DNA of 5,467 nt from an uncultured Christensenella sp. Its GTDB lineage: Bacteria; Bacillota; Clostridia; Christensenellales; Borkfalkiaceae. A program made the translations under genes and the position numbers. Positions 1 through 5,467 of the stretch are shown piece after piece. The notes below the pieces were generated by a model. It was not told where the DNA came from. It searched no databases and saw only the letters and a program-made list of their open reading frames with translations. Within the stretch, counting starts at the first letter, position 1; each line of letters begins with the position of its first letter. The stretch is taken from the NCBI GenBank assembly GCA_910579585.1, contig CAJTVA010000071.1:1-5467 (forward strand). Reading direction: 5' to 3'.

Positions 1-21
1 GTCTGAGGACGGAATACGCCG

Positions 22-40
22 CCTTGACAAATTGTAAAGG
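22..40. repeat. 19-bp near-perfect palindrome upstream of the recombinase
   Basis: The sequence reads CCTTGACAAATTGTAAAGG. Its two 9-base arms around a central A are complementary except at one symmetric pair, giving CCTTxACAA/TTGTxAAGG. A third copy of the arm (CCTTGACAA) recurs at 94-102. Such dyads upstream of a recombinase gene commonly serve either as a dimeric repressor operator or as a recombinase binding site; the sequence cannot tell which. The TTGACA inside the left arm (24-29) also resembles a -35 box, but no good -10 follows at 16-18 bp, so I do not call a promoter. The dyad itself is seen directly; its role is inferred. Confidence 0.55.
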
Positions 41-105
41 GCGACGATTTATCTCCCGTTAGGCATAAAACCGTCGTCGCCTACGGCGCAAACCCTTGAC
101 AATTT
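29..105. repeat. Long imperfect inverted repeat / stem-loop in the recombinase leader region
   Basis: Bases 29-41 pair with 93-105 (12 of 13 positions, one A/G mismatch). Inside, 40-47 (GGCGACGA) is exactly complementary to 74-81 (TCGTCGCC), and short T/A runs (48-52 against 65-70) extend it with bulges. The outer and inner stems share bases 40-41, and an unpaired stretch of about 11-13 bases follows 81 on the right side. The result is a bulged hairpin of 77 bases. No T-tract follows, so it does not look like an intrinsic terminator. It could be a dispersed palindromic repeat, an att-type site or a regulatory structure. No open reading frame with coding character lies in bases 1-206. Confidence 0.5.
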
Positions 106-171
106 ATCTGCGGCGGCATTTTTCTCTGGTTAAGACGGTAAGCACCAAAGCGAACAACAAAATTTTTAAGC

Positions 172-192
172 CGCAGTCCGCAACGGACGGCG
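172..192 (+). promoter_or_regulatory. Hairpin immediately before the recombinase ribosome binding site
   Basis: GTCCG (176-180), a CAA loop (181-183) and CGGAC (184-188) form a perfect 5-bp stem. Beyond one A/G mismatch it is extended by three more pairs (172-174 with 190-192). The structure ends two bases before the Shine-Dalgarno sequence, so in mRNA it could influence ribosome access. The pairing is visible; any regulatory effect is inference. Confidence 0.35.
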
Positions 193-193
193 C

Positions 194-200
194 AAAGGAG
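194..200 (+). promoter_or_regulatory. Ribosome binding site that sets the recombinase start
   Basis: AAAGGAG lies 6 bases before the ATG at 207 and is close to ideal. It decides between this ATG and a longer in-frame reading that could begin at a TTG at 96. The TTG has no comparable site, and its 37 extra codons cover the repeat and hairpin region. Confidence 0.85.
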
Positions 201-206
201 CAAGTT

Positions 207-1802
207 ATGAAAAATGCAGTCATCTACGCAAGGTATTCGCCAGGCTCAAAGCAGAATTACCAATCTATCGAGGGACAACTCAAAGAGTGCTACGCTTTTG
301 CGGAACGGAGCGATTTACGGGTAGTCCGTGAATACGTTGACGAACACTTGACAGGGACGAACGACAAGCGCACTCAATTCTTGCAAATGATTGAGGACAG
401 CAAGCGCAAAGGCTTTCAGTATATAATCGTTTATCAATTAGACCGTTTCGCCCGTAACCGCTATGATAGCGCAACCTATAAAGCAAAACTCAAAAAAAGC
501 GGCGTTCGTGTACTCTCGGCAAAAGAGAATATCACGGACGACGCGAGCGGTATTTTGATTGAGGGCGTTTTGGAAAGTATGGCGGAATATTACAGCGCGG
601 AACTGTCGCAGAAAGTCAAGCGCGGTATCGCTATAACGGCGTCGAAATGTAAGTTTTTCGGCGGCGGTATTCCGCTCGGCTACAAGGTGGACGAGGAAAA
701 GCGTTTTATTATCAACGAGGAAACTGCGCCCATAGTAAAGCAAATGTTTGAAATGCTTGCAAACGGCTACAATTACGCCGAAATCGCCCGTTATATGAAC
801 GAGCGAGGAATACCCACGTCGCGCGGCGGCAAGTGGAACAAGAACAGTTTTCACAGTATATTTGCCAATCGTCGATATTTAGGCAAGTACATTTTTCAAG
901 GCAACGAGATTGACGGCGGTATGCCGCGCATTATCGACGACGAACTTTTTGAAGAAGTGCAAAGAGTGTTAGAGAAATACGCGCAAGCCCCGTCAAGAGG
1001 AAAAGCCCTTGAAGAATACTTATTATCTGAAAGATTGATATGCGGAAAATGCGGCAATAAAATGACGGGTATAAGCGGCACAAGCAAAAATATGACGGTG
1101 CATCACTACTACAAGTGCAACGGCAACCCCAAAGCAAATTGTGATAAACGCTCCGTAAGAAAGCAGTTTATTGAGGACGAAGTTATAAACGCCATAGTCG
1201 GCACAAACGGCGTTTTAACTGACGAATTTATAGATATGGTCGCCGCCGATACGTATTTACTGATACAAGCGGAGCGGAACGACAGCGAGATAAAACGCAT
1301 TGAGGGTGTTATAGCCGACAATCAAAACGCAATCAACAACCTTATGCAAGCCCTTATGCGCGGCAAGATTGCCGACACGCTTTTATCGCAAATTGAAAAA
1401 TTAGAGAAAGAGAACGCCGAACTGAACGCAACAATCGAAAGCGAAAAGGCGTTGCAAATCAATTACACTTATGACGATATTCGCAAGTGGTTAGAACATT
1501 TCCGCACGTTGGACTATACCAAGACGAAAAACCGCAAGGCATTGATTGACACGTTTATTTATCGCGTTGTACTGTACGACGACAAAATGAAAGTGCTTTT
1601 CAATCTCAAAAGCGGTCAGAAAAACGAACTGCTTTTGAACTTGATTTTTCCCGATTACCCAGACGGAAACGGCGGTGCGGACGAAAACAGCGCAAAAGAA
1701 AAAGAAACCGAAAACTCGGTTTCTCAATCTGGGTGTTCGTATACCCCTGTTATGGTGCGGACGAAGGGACTTGAACCCCCATGGTTGCCCACAGGAACCT
1801 GA
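207..1802 (+). CDS. Large serine recombinase (site-specific integrase/transposase type)
   Basis: This 531-aa protein belongs to the large serine recombinases, which cut and rejoin DNA at short att sites through a serine-DNA intermediate to integrate or excise mobile elements. The N-terminal resolvase domain (about 4-145) has YARYS with the presumed nucleophile Ser11 and the active-site motif LDRFAR with Arg80 and Arg83. A recombinase DNA-binding domain follows (about 150-260, including FGGGIPLGYK and the RRYLGKY segment). A zinc ribbon has Cys279, Cys282, Cys304 and Cys312. A predicted coiled coil (about 345-417) and a C-terminal domain complete the usual order, and the length is normal for the family. 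The start is the ATG with the strong ribosome site at 194-200. The tail is odd: residues after about 484 are low-complexity (GADENSAKEKETEN), encode the antisense of a tRNA terminator, and the last 16 residues (MVRTKGLEPPWLPTGT) are the antisense of tRNA-Leu. The C-terminus is therefore probably supplied by the integration site. Whether it moves an integrative conjugative element or a phage cannot be seen here. Confidence 0.93.
   Translation: MKNAVIYARYSPGSKQNYQSIEGQLKECYAFAERSDLRVVREYVDEHLTGTNDKRTQFLQMIEDSKRKGFQYIIVYQLDRFARNRYDSATYKAKLKKSGVRVLSAKENITDDASGILIEGVLESMAEYYSAELSQKVKRGIAITASKCKFFGGGIPLGYKVDEEKRFIINEETAPIVKQMFEMLANGYNYAEIARYMNERGIPTSRGGKWNKNSFHSIFANRRYLGKYIFQGNEIDGGMPRIIDDELFEEVQRVLEKYAQAPSRGKALEEYLLSERLICGKCGNKMTGISGTSKNMTVHHYYKCNGNPKANCDKRSVRKQFIEDEVINAIVGTNGVLTDEFIDMVAADTYLLIQAERNDSEIKRIEGVIADNQNAINNLMQALMRGKIADTLLSQIEKLEKENAELNATIESEKALQINYTYDDIRKWLEHFRTLDYTKTKNRKALIDTFIYRVVLYDDKMKVLFNLKSGQKNELLLNLIFPDYPDGNGGADENSAKEKETENSVSQSGCSYTPVMVRTKGLEPPWLPTGT
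1694..1724 (-). terminator. Intrinsic terminator of tRNA-Leu, inside the recombinase reading frame
   Basis: Read on the minus strand, AGAAACCGA (1724-1716), a GTTT loop and TCGGTTTCT (1711-1703) form a perfect 9-bp stem with a possible extra G-U pair. It is followed directly by a U-rich run, TTTTCTTTT (1702-1694). It begins 29 bases past the CCA end of the tRNA, as expected for a tRNA transcription unit. On the plus strand no T-tract follows, so it should not stop recombinase transcription. Confidence 0.8.
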
Positions 1803-1835
1803 AACCTGCGCGTCTGCCAATTTCGCCACGTCCGC
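1753..1835 (-). tRNA. tRNA-Leu (anticodon CAG), CCA encoded
   Basis: The 83-base gene folds as a class II leucine tRNA. The acceptor stem GCGGACG pairs perfectly with CGTCCGC, followed by A73 and a genomically encoded CCA (1755-1753). The D-arm is GCG/CGC with GG in its loop. The anticodon loop TTCAGGT gives CAG at 1801-1799. The variable arm has a 3-bp stem closed by GCAA, and the T-arm loop TTCAAGT fits the consensus. One oddity is a T-T apposition at the loop end of the anticodon stem (CAGGT against TCCTG). The recombinase gene enters from the 3' side, and its stop codon (1800-1802) is the antisense of U33 plus the first two anticodon bases. Integration into tRNA 3' ends is common for mobile elements. 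The isotype is secure from the anticodon and the long variable arm. Confidence 0.96.
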
Positions 1836-1847
1836 AAAACTATTGTG

Positions 1848-1876
1848 ATTATAATAAAAATTATTTCGGTTGTCAA
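1848..1876 (-). promoter_or_regulatory. Consensus housekeeping promoter of tRNA-Leu
   Basis: On the minus strand TTGACA (1876-1871) and TATAAT (1853-1848) are both perfect sigma-70/sigma-A hexamers, separated by exactly 17 bases. Transcription would begin near 1841, about 6 bases before the mature tRNA 5' end. This fits a strong stable-RNA promoter and points head-on into the recombinase gene. Confidence 0.93.
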
Positions 1877-1894
1877 GTTAAAGTGAGTATATTT

Positions 1895-1934
1895 AAACTA
1901 AAAAAGAAGGGGCGCTACCCTTCTTTTTTAGTTT
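1895..1934. terminator. Bidirectional intrinsic terminator between the recombinase/tRNA unit and the oxidoreductase gene
   Basis: Bases 1895-1911 and 1918-1934 form a perfect 17-bp inverted repeat around a 6-base loop (GCGCTA). The core GAAGGG/CCCTTC is flanked by A6 and T6, so a U-tract follows the GC core on either strand. On the minus strand it ends the oxidoreductase transcript, with the TAG stop lying in the loop. On the plus strand it would stop recombinase transcripts that read through the tRNA. It also shields the tRNA promoter from oxidoreductase transcription. Confidence 0.9.
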
Positions 1935-3372
1935 GTTTTTCGTATTTGCAACACTTTGAGGCAGGCTCTGAAAGGATATTGCCGAAAATATCGAAGCGCG
2001 AGCCGTGGCAAGGGCAATCCCACGTGTGGGTGTCGGCGTTCCATTTCAGTTCGCCGTGCATATGCGGGCACATACTACCGATAATATGCAAGTTATCCTC
2101 TTCGTCACGATAGACGGCGCGTTTCTTGCCGTTATGTTTTACGATGGCACCCGTCCCCTTTGCAACATCCTCCGACGTTTTTGTCGTAAGTCTGAAATAT
2201 CCCATTGTGATCTCTTTTACGTTCGTAAGCGCGTTGGAAACGAAGGCGCCCGTACTCCCTTTTACTTTCCTCTGCGGCGAGAAAAGTTCGGCGTATTCGT
2301 TTTCTTTACCTAAGGCTAGGTCGCATATCAGCTCGGCGCAAGTCATCGCGTTAGCCATTCCCCACTTATTAAAGCCCGTAATTACGTAAACCCCGTCGGT
2401 ACCGTTTGCATACTGCCCCGCCATAGGCATTCCGTCGAAAGTCATCACGTCCTCGGCGCTCCAACAATTAGTTACGGTATCCGCGCCGTACAGCTTTTCG
2501 GCAGTGTTTTTCAGGTCGAGAAAGTGCCCGACATCTCTTATCCTGCCAGTTCGGTGGTCGCCACCGCCAAACAGCGTGCCGCCCGCGTACGGTCGCACGG
2601 AAATCCCGTCAGACTTTTCTTCCAGAAACATCTCGTCCGTAAGTTTTTTATTTATCGCCACAGTATACGACGTAGACTGTCGAAGCTTCAAAAAGTATGC
2701 GCCGTATGGGTTTATAATCGGAAAGTGCGTCGCTACAATTATTTTTTTCGCTCTGATTTTACCGTTTTCGGTCAGAACGGTTTTGTTTTCAACGTCTACG
2801 TCCAAAGCTCGGGTATGCTCGAATATTTCAAACCGTACGGGGAGAGCGCACAGGAACTTCAACGGGTCGAAAAGATATTGCCGCTTGCTTTTAATTGCGC
2901 AGTTCGCGTCGAAACGCGCGAGTCCGTCCTCCCATTCGCAGGGCGCGCCGATTTTTTTCATAACCTCGAACGTCTTTTTAAGCCGCGCCGACGGTCCGCA
3001 CGAAAATATATAACCGTTAGTTTCCGACCAGTCGCATTCTATTAGAAATTTTTCTTGCAGTTTTTTCAGACCCAGCATACCGTCTGACTGCGCTTTATAG
3101 TATGCGCGGGCTGTATCTTCGCCATAGCGGGAATATAAATCGAAATACACTCCGCCCTGATTATACGTAATTTTCGCGGTGGTTCTGCCCGTCGTACCCG
3201 AAAAAAGCCTATCCGCTTCGATAAGCGTCACGAACTGCCCCTCTTCCGCCAATCTGAATGCGGTGAGATAGCCCGCAATTCCGCCGCCTATAACAACTAC
3301 GTCGCGCTCCGCGTCACCGCAAAGCGCGGGGTAATCTTTTTTATCCGACTTCCATACACTGCCAAGTTTCAT
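1915..3372 (-). CDS. FAD-dependent oxidoreductase with C-terminal Rieske [2Fe-2S] domain (YhfW-like)
   Basis: The 485-aa cytoplasmic protein starts with a DAO-type FAD domain. It has the dinucleotide fold GGGIAG (Gly29, Gly31, Gly34) ending at Glu52 in IEAD, then SGTTGRTTAKIT (58-69), GGGDHRTG (269-276), a SAEDVMTFDGMPMAG segment (305-319) and ITGFNKWGMANAM (331-343). This pattern matches the Bacillus YhfW family. The C-terminal Rieske domain (about 388-475) has CPH and CPCH boxes, so the cluster ligands are Cys435, His437, Cys453 and His456 with the expected spacing. Electrons presumably pass between FAD and the cluster, but the substrate is unknown for this family. Box I reads CPHMHG rather than the classical CTHLGC, so the disulfide partner of Cys455 is missing. 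There is no signal peptide. TCCTC at 3380-3384 (GAGGA on the coding strand) is a good ribosome site 7 bases before the ATG. The gene is complete, monocistronic as far as visible, and divergent from comEC. Its last seven codons form one arm of its own terminator. Confidence 0.93.
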   Translation of the reverse strand: MKLGSVWKSDKKDYPALCGDAERDVVVIGGGIAGYLTAFRLAEEGQFVTLIEADRLFSGTTGRTTAKITYNQGGVYFDLYSRYGEDTARAYYKAQSDGMLGLKKLQEKFLIECDWSETNGYIFSCGPSARLKKTFEVMKKIGAPCEWEDGLARFDANCAIKSKRQYLFDPLKFLCALPVRFEIFEHTRALDVDVENKTVLTENGKIRAKKIIVATHFPIINPYGAYFLKLRQSTSYTVAINKKLTDEMFLEEKSDGISVRPYAGGTLFGGGDHRTGRIRDVGHFLDLKNTAEKLYGADTVTNCWSAEDVMTFDGMPMAGQYANGTDGVYVITGFNKWGMANAMTCAELICDLALGKENEYAELFSPQRKVKGSTGAFVSNALTNVKEITMGYFRLTTKTSEDVAKGTGAIVKHNGKKRAVYRDEEDNLHIIGSMCPHMHGELKWNADTHTWDCPCHGSRFDIFGNILSEPASKCCKYEKQTKKEG

Positions 3373-3390
3373 AATTTTATCCTCGTTTTT

Positions 3391-3418
3391 TAATTATCGA
3401 CGAATTAATAATTTTCAA
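3391..3418 (-). promoter_or_regulatory. Candidate promoter of the FAD/Rieske oxidoreductase gene
   Basis: On the minus strand TTGAAA (3418-3413) and TAATTA (3396-3391) are separated by 16 bases in an AT-rich stretch. The implied start falls near 3384, right at the ribosome site, which leaves an unusually short leader. The true promoter may therefore lie slightly further upstream, for example from TTGTAA at 3441-3436. Confidence 0.3.
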
Positions 3419-3433
3419 ACGGGATAAAATCAG

Positions 3434-3463
3434 TTTACAAGCGGTGCCGAAATATGTTATGTT
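3434..3463 (+). promoter_or_regulatory. Candidate promoter of comEC
   Basis: TTTACA (3434-3439) and TATGTT (3458-3463) are 18 bases apart, matching the consensus at 5 of 6 and 4 of 6 positions. Transcription would start near 3470, about 12 bases before the ATG. It is arranged back to back with the candidate promoter of the oxidoreductase, so the two genes could share regulation. The call is a weak pattern match. Confidence 0.3.
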
Positions 3464-3481
3464 TATTATGTGGGACGTATA

Positions 3482-5467
3482 ATGAACGTGAGAGTACCCG
3501 TGCTTATCGCTTGCACCCTTGCATTAGGCGTTCTTACGGGTTACGTTTTAAGTTATTATCAATATGATGCTTATTGGCTGATTGCGGTAGTTCCTGTTAC
3601 CGCAATTATTTTTATTTTATGCACGATTTTCAGAAAGAAAAAGTTGCAGATTTTTACGCTTATTTTCGCCGCGGCTTTTTCCTGCGGTGCGACGTATTGT
3701 TTCTTTACCGTTGAAAAATTAAAGGTCTGCGACGTGAATACCGAAAACCTTTACAATATAACGGGCACGGTTACAGAAAAAGGAGCTTCCGCATACGGCG
3801 AATACATTATACTGAAAAACGCAACGGCCGACGGAACCCGCCTCAGCGGGAAAGTGATTGCTTACCTGCCGGAGGTTTACGGCGAGTTCTGCGACACGGG
3901 CTATACCGTAAGTTTCAGCACTAAGCTGAAATTCAGCGAACCGTTCGCTTACGGCAAACTCAGCTATAACGCCGAGCAAAACGTAAAATATACCTGCACT
4001 CCTTATACCCTTATTTCTTCAACTTACCGCTTCTCACTATTCGGAGAGCTTCGGTCGCTTATCCGCGATACGCTTTACGATAACCTTAGTTACGATACTG
4101 CTTCGGTGTGTTACGGTATGCTTTTAGGCGACACACGAAACGTGGACGACGAGGCGCTGGACAACTTTCGATACGGCGGCATTGCTCATTTATTTGCGGT
4201 TTCGGGGCTGCACATCGGCTTAATTTACGGGATTTTTGCTTTTATTCTAAAAAGATTTCGGTTGAATAAGTACGTTTCCGCGTGCTTATTGCTTTTCACT
4301 ATTATATTTTACGCGGGGATATGCGGGTTTTCTATTTCGTCCGTCAGAGCCGTGGTTATGTGCGCGGCGACTATGTTTGCGCGACTGTTTTACTTAAAAA
4401 GCGACGGACTGAACAACCTTGCGTTTGCGGTGTTTGTGATTTTACTGATTTCGCCGTTAAACTTGTTTTCGGTCGGCTTTCAACTGTCGGTTTCGGCAAT
4501 CGGCGGAATTCTTCTGCTTTCAAACGGGATAAAACGAACGCTTATAAAAATAAAGTCGCCCGATAAAATAGCTTCTGGCGTCGGAATGACTTTGGGCGCG
4601 CAAGCGGGCACTCTGCCCGTAATGACGGCGAGTTTCGGCTACGTCAGCGGTGCGGGACTTGTATTGAATATACTTATAATTCCGCTTGTTACCGTTCTTT
4701 TCACGGTTCTGTTTGCGGGCACGGTGATTTCGCTTGTTATTCCGGCGATAGCGGGGTTCGTTATGCCGTACGCGGCACTGCCGCTGGAAGCCACTTTATC
4801 GTTTCTGCTCGGCGCGAATTTCGAAGGCGCGCTGATTACGGGGTTCGGGGCGGGCTTTTTTGTTCCTCTTTACCTTCTTGCAATACTGATTTTTTCCGAC
4901 AAGATAAATTTGAGAGCCATTCCGAAAAGCATACTTTCGGGCTGTTCAGTCATAATTCTTGTAATGTGCGTAATTGCGCAAACGTACGCGCCGCTATCAG
5001 GCTATAAAGTCGCCGTATCCTCTTCGACAAGCGGCGGTTACGCGCTTATGAAATCTCGGCAGGGTTCAGTGCTTATTATGACGCAATACGCTTCGGTTTC
5101 GCGCATAAAAAGTTTTCTGAATAACGAATACTCGGTCGATTTAGACGGGGTAATTTTGCTCGGCGACGATTACTGCGTAGAAGCGTACGATTTAAGCCTT
5201 GGTTGCAACGATGTTTTCGTATGTTACCAAAATATCGACGTTCAGCCCTATCAGACGGTCGAAGTCCACTACGAAAAAAGTTTCTATTATTGCGGAATTT
5301 CTTTTGAATATCTGGACGGATATAATATTTTTGCGGACGTTGACGGAGTGAATGTTTTTATCAGCGGCGAAGAAACTCCGCCGACTCAAAGTTGCGATTT
5401 GAAAATTTCTCTGTACAGTTCTTTCGGTTACGTTAATCCGACTTATTACGTATGCGGCGGTGAAATA
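3482..5467 (+). CDS. comEC: ComEC/Rec2-family DNA-uptake membrane protein (3' end outside the window)
   Basis: The frame is open from ATG 3482 to the window edge (662 codons, no stop). ComEC forms the inner-membrane channel that brings single-stranded DNA into the cell in natural transformation. Seen here are two or three N-terminal hydrophobic helices (about 5-75), a soluble DUF4131/OB-like region (about 80-190), and the Competence membrane domain (about 205-505). The latter has the hallmark AHLFAVSGLHIG (235-246) preceded by LLGDTRNVDDEALDNFRYGG, then SVRAVVM, GFQLSVSA and AQAGTLPVM. From Tyr508 on, the chain follows the strand order of the usual C-terminal metallo-beta-lactamase domain. 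However, the DVGQGD position reads SSSTSGG and the HxDxDH position reads LGDDYCVE (around 560-567), so metal binding looks lost. The ribosome site is weak (GTGGGA at 3470-3475, 6 bases before the ATG); a GTG at 3470 is the only upstream in-frame alternative before a stop. Family assignment is secure; competence function is not shown by one gene. Confidence 0.92.
   Translation, partial: MNVRVPVLIACTLALGVLTGYVLSYYQYDAYWLIAVVPVTAIIFILCTIFRKKKLQIFTLIFAAAFSCGATYCFFTVEKLKVCDVNTENLYNITGTVTEKGASAYGEYIILKNATADGTRLSGKVIAYLPEVYGEFCDTGYTVSFSTKLKFSEPFAYGKLSYNAEQNVKYTCTPYTLISSTYRFSLFGELRSLIRDTLYDNLSYDTASVCYGMLLGDTRNVDDEALDNFRYGGIAHLFAVSGLHIGLIYGIFAFILKRFRLNKYVSACLLLFTIIFYAGICGFSISSVRAVVMCAATMFARLFYLKSDGLNNLAFAVFVILLISPLNLFSVGFQLSVSAIGGILLLSNGIKRTLIKIKSPDKIASGVGMTLGAQAGTLPVMTASFGYVSGAGLVLNILIIPLVTVLFTVLFAGTVISLVIPAIAGFVMPYAALPLEATLSFLLGANFEGALITGFGAGFFVPLYLLAILIFSDKINLRAIPKSILSGCSVIILVMCVIAQTYAPLSGYKVAVSSSTSGGYALMKSRQGSVLIMTQYASVSRIKSFLNNEYSVDLDGVILLGDDYCVEAYDLSLGCNDVFVCYQNIDVQPYQTVEVHYEKSFYYCGISFEYLDGYNIFADVDGVNVFISGEETPPTQSCDLKISLYSSFGYVNPTYYVCGGEI

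Noticed and set aside
24..53. TTGACA at 24-29 or 96-101 as the -35 of a recombinase promoter
   Set aside because: Both belong to the repeated CCTTGACAA motif, and no acceptable -10 element follows at 16-18 bases; only poor matches such as TTTATC occur.
2..60. Possible C-terminal tails of an upstream gene in two frames, ending at TAA 35-37 and TAG 60-62
   Set aside because: Too few codons are visible to judge coding character, and the region is dominated by the inverted repeats.
58..64. GTTAGGC, which fits the integron attC core GTTRRRY
   Set aside because: A seven-base degenerate match is expected by chance, it sits in a loop, and no partner RYYYAAC box is in the right position.
96..206. 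A TTG start at 96 giving a 37-residue N-terminal extension of the recombinase
   Set aside because: It has no good ribosome site, its sequence is the repeat and hairpin region, and the conserved catalytic domain begins right after the ATG at 207, which has a strong AAAGGAG.
438..854. Minus-strand open frame of 138 codons inside the recombinase
   Set aside because: It is antisense to the conserved resolvase and recombinase domains, with no recognisable motif.
1491..1829. Minus-strand open frame beginning MAKLADAQVSGS
   Set aside because: This is the well-known artefact of translating a tRNA-Leu gene; the rest is antisense to the recombinase.
2504..3045. Two overlapping plus-strand open frames of about 170 codons
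   Set aside because: They are shadows of the oxidoreductase gene, whose FAD motifs are clear on the other strand.
4282..4566. Plus-strand open frame of 94 codons within comEC
   Set aside because: It lies in another frame over the conserved Competence domain, and its residues show no family features.
1..5467. CRISPR arrays, insertion-sequence ends and direct att duplications
   Set aside because: No regularly spaced repeats or IS-type terminal inverted repeats were seen. I found no duplicate of the tRNA 3' end within the window, so the other element end must lie outside it.

Overview
The window looks like chromosomal DNA of a member of the Bacillota (Clostridia-like, probably an uncultured or gut-type anaerobe) carrying the right-hand end of an integrated mobile element. 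This rests on four things: a clostridial-type large serine recombinase, a cytoplasmic YhfW-like FAD/Rieske oxidoreductase, a ComEC-family protein, and purine-rich Shine-Dalgarno sites with a consensus sigma-70/sigma-A promoter. The lineage is an inference; the sequence carries no rRNA or other strong phylogenetic marker.

Layout. Bases 1-206 hold no convincing gene. They contain three copies of a CCTTGACAA-type motif arranged as a 19-bp near-palindrome (22-40) plus an inverted partner (93-105), which together form a long imperfect stem-loop. A small hairpin (172-192) sits just before the ribosome binding site of the next gene. Bases 207-1802 (+) encode a 531-aa large serine recombinase. Its last 16 codons run antisense into a tRNA-Leu(CAG) gene (1753-1835, -). 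The tRNA has a perfect consensus promoter (TTGACA-17-TATAAT) at 1848-1876 and an intrinsic terminator at 1694-1724 that lies inside the recombinase reading frame. The two transcription units are therefore fully head-on, with the junction in the tRNA 3' region, a classic integration-target position. A strong bidirectional hairpin terminator (1895-1934) separates this unit from the next.

Bases 1915-3372 (-) encode a 485-aa FAD-dependent oxidoreductase with a C-terminal Rieske [2Fe-2S] domain. Its stop codon lies in the loop of its own terminator hairpin. A 109-bp divergent intergenic region (3373-3481) carries back-to-back promoter candidates. Bases 3482-5467 (+) hold the first 662 codons of a ComEC/Rec2-family membrane protein, which runs off the right edge. 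Its region after the transmembrane core resembles the usual metallo-beta-lactamase domain in layout but has lost the metal-binding signature.

The recombinase and tRNA form the mobile-element boundary. The oxidoreductase and comEC appear to be resident chromosomal genes with no obvious functional link to it or to each other beyond sharing a divergent promoter region. The most interesting part is the recombinase/tRNA junction, where the recombinase C-terminus appears to be written by the integration site. Next come the structured repeat upstream of the recombinase and the degenerate ComEC C-terminal domain.
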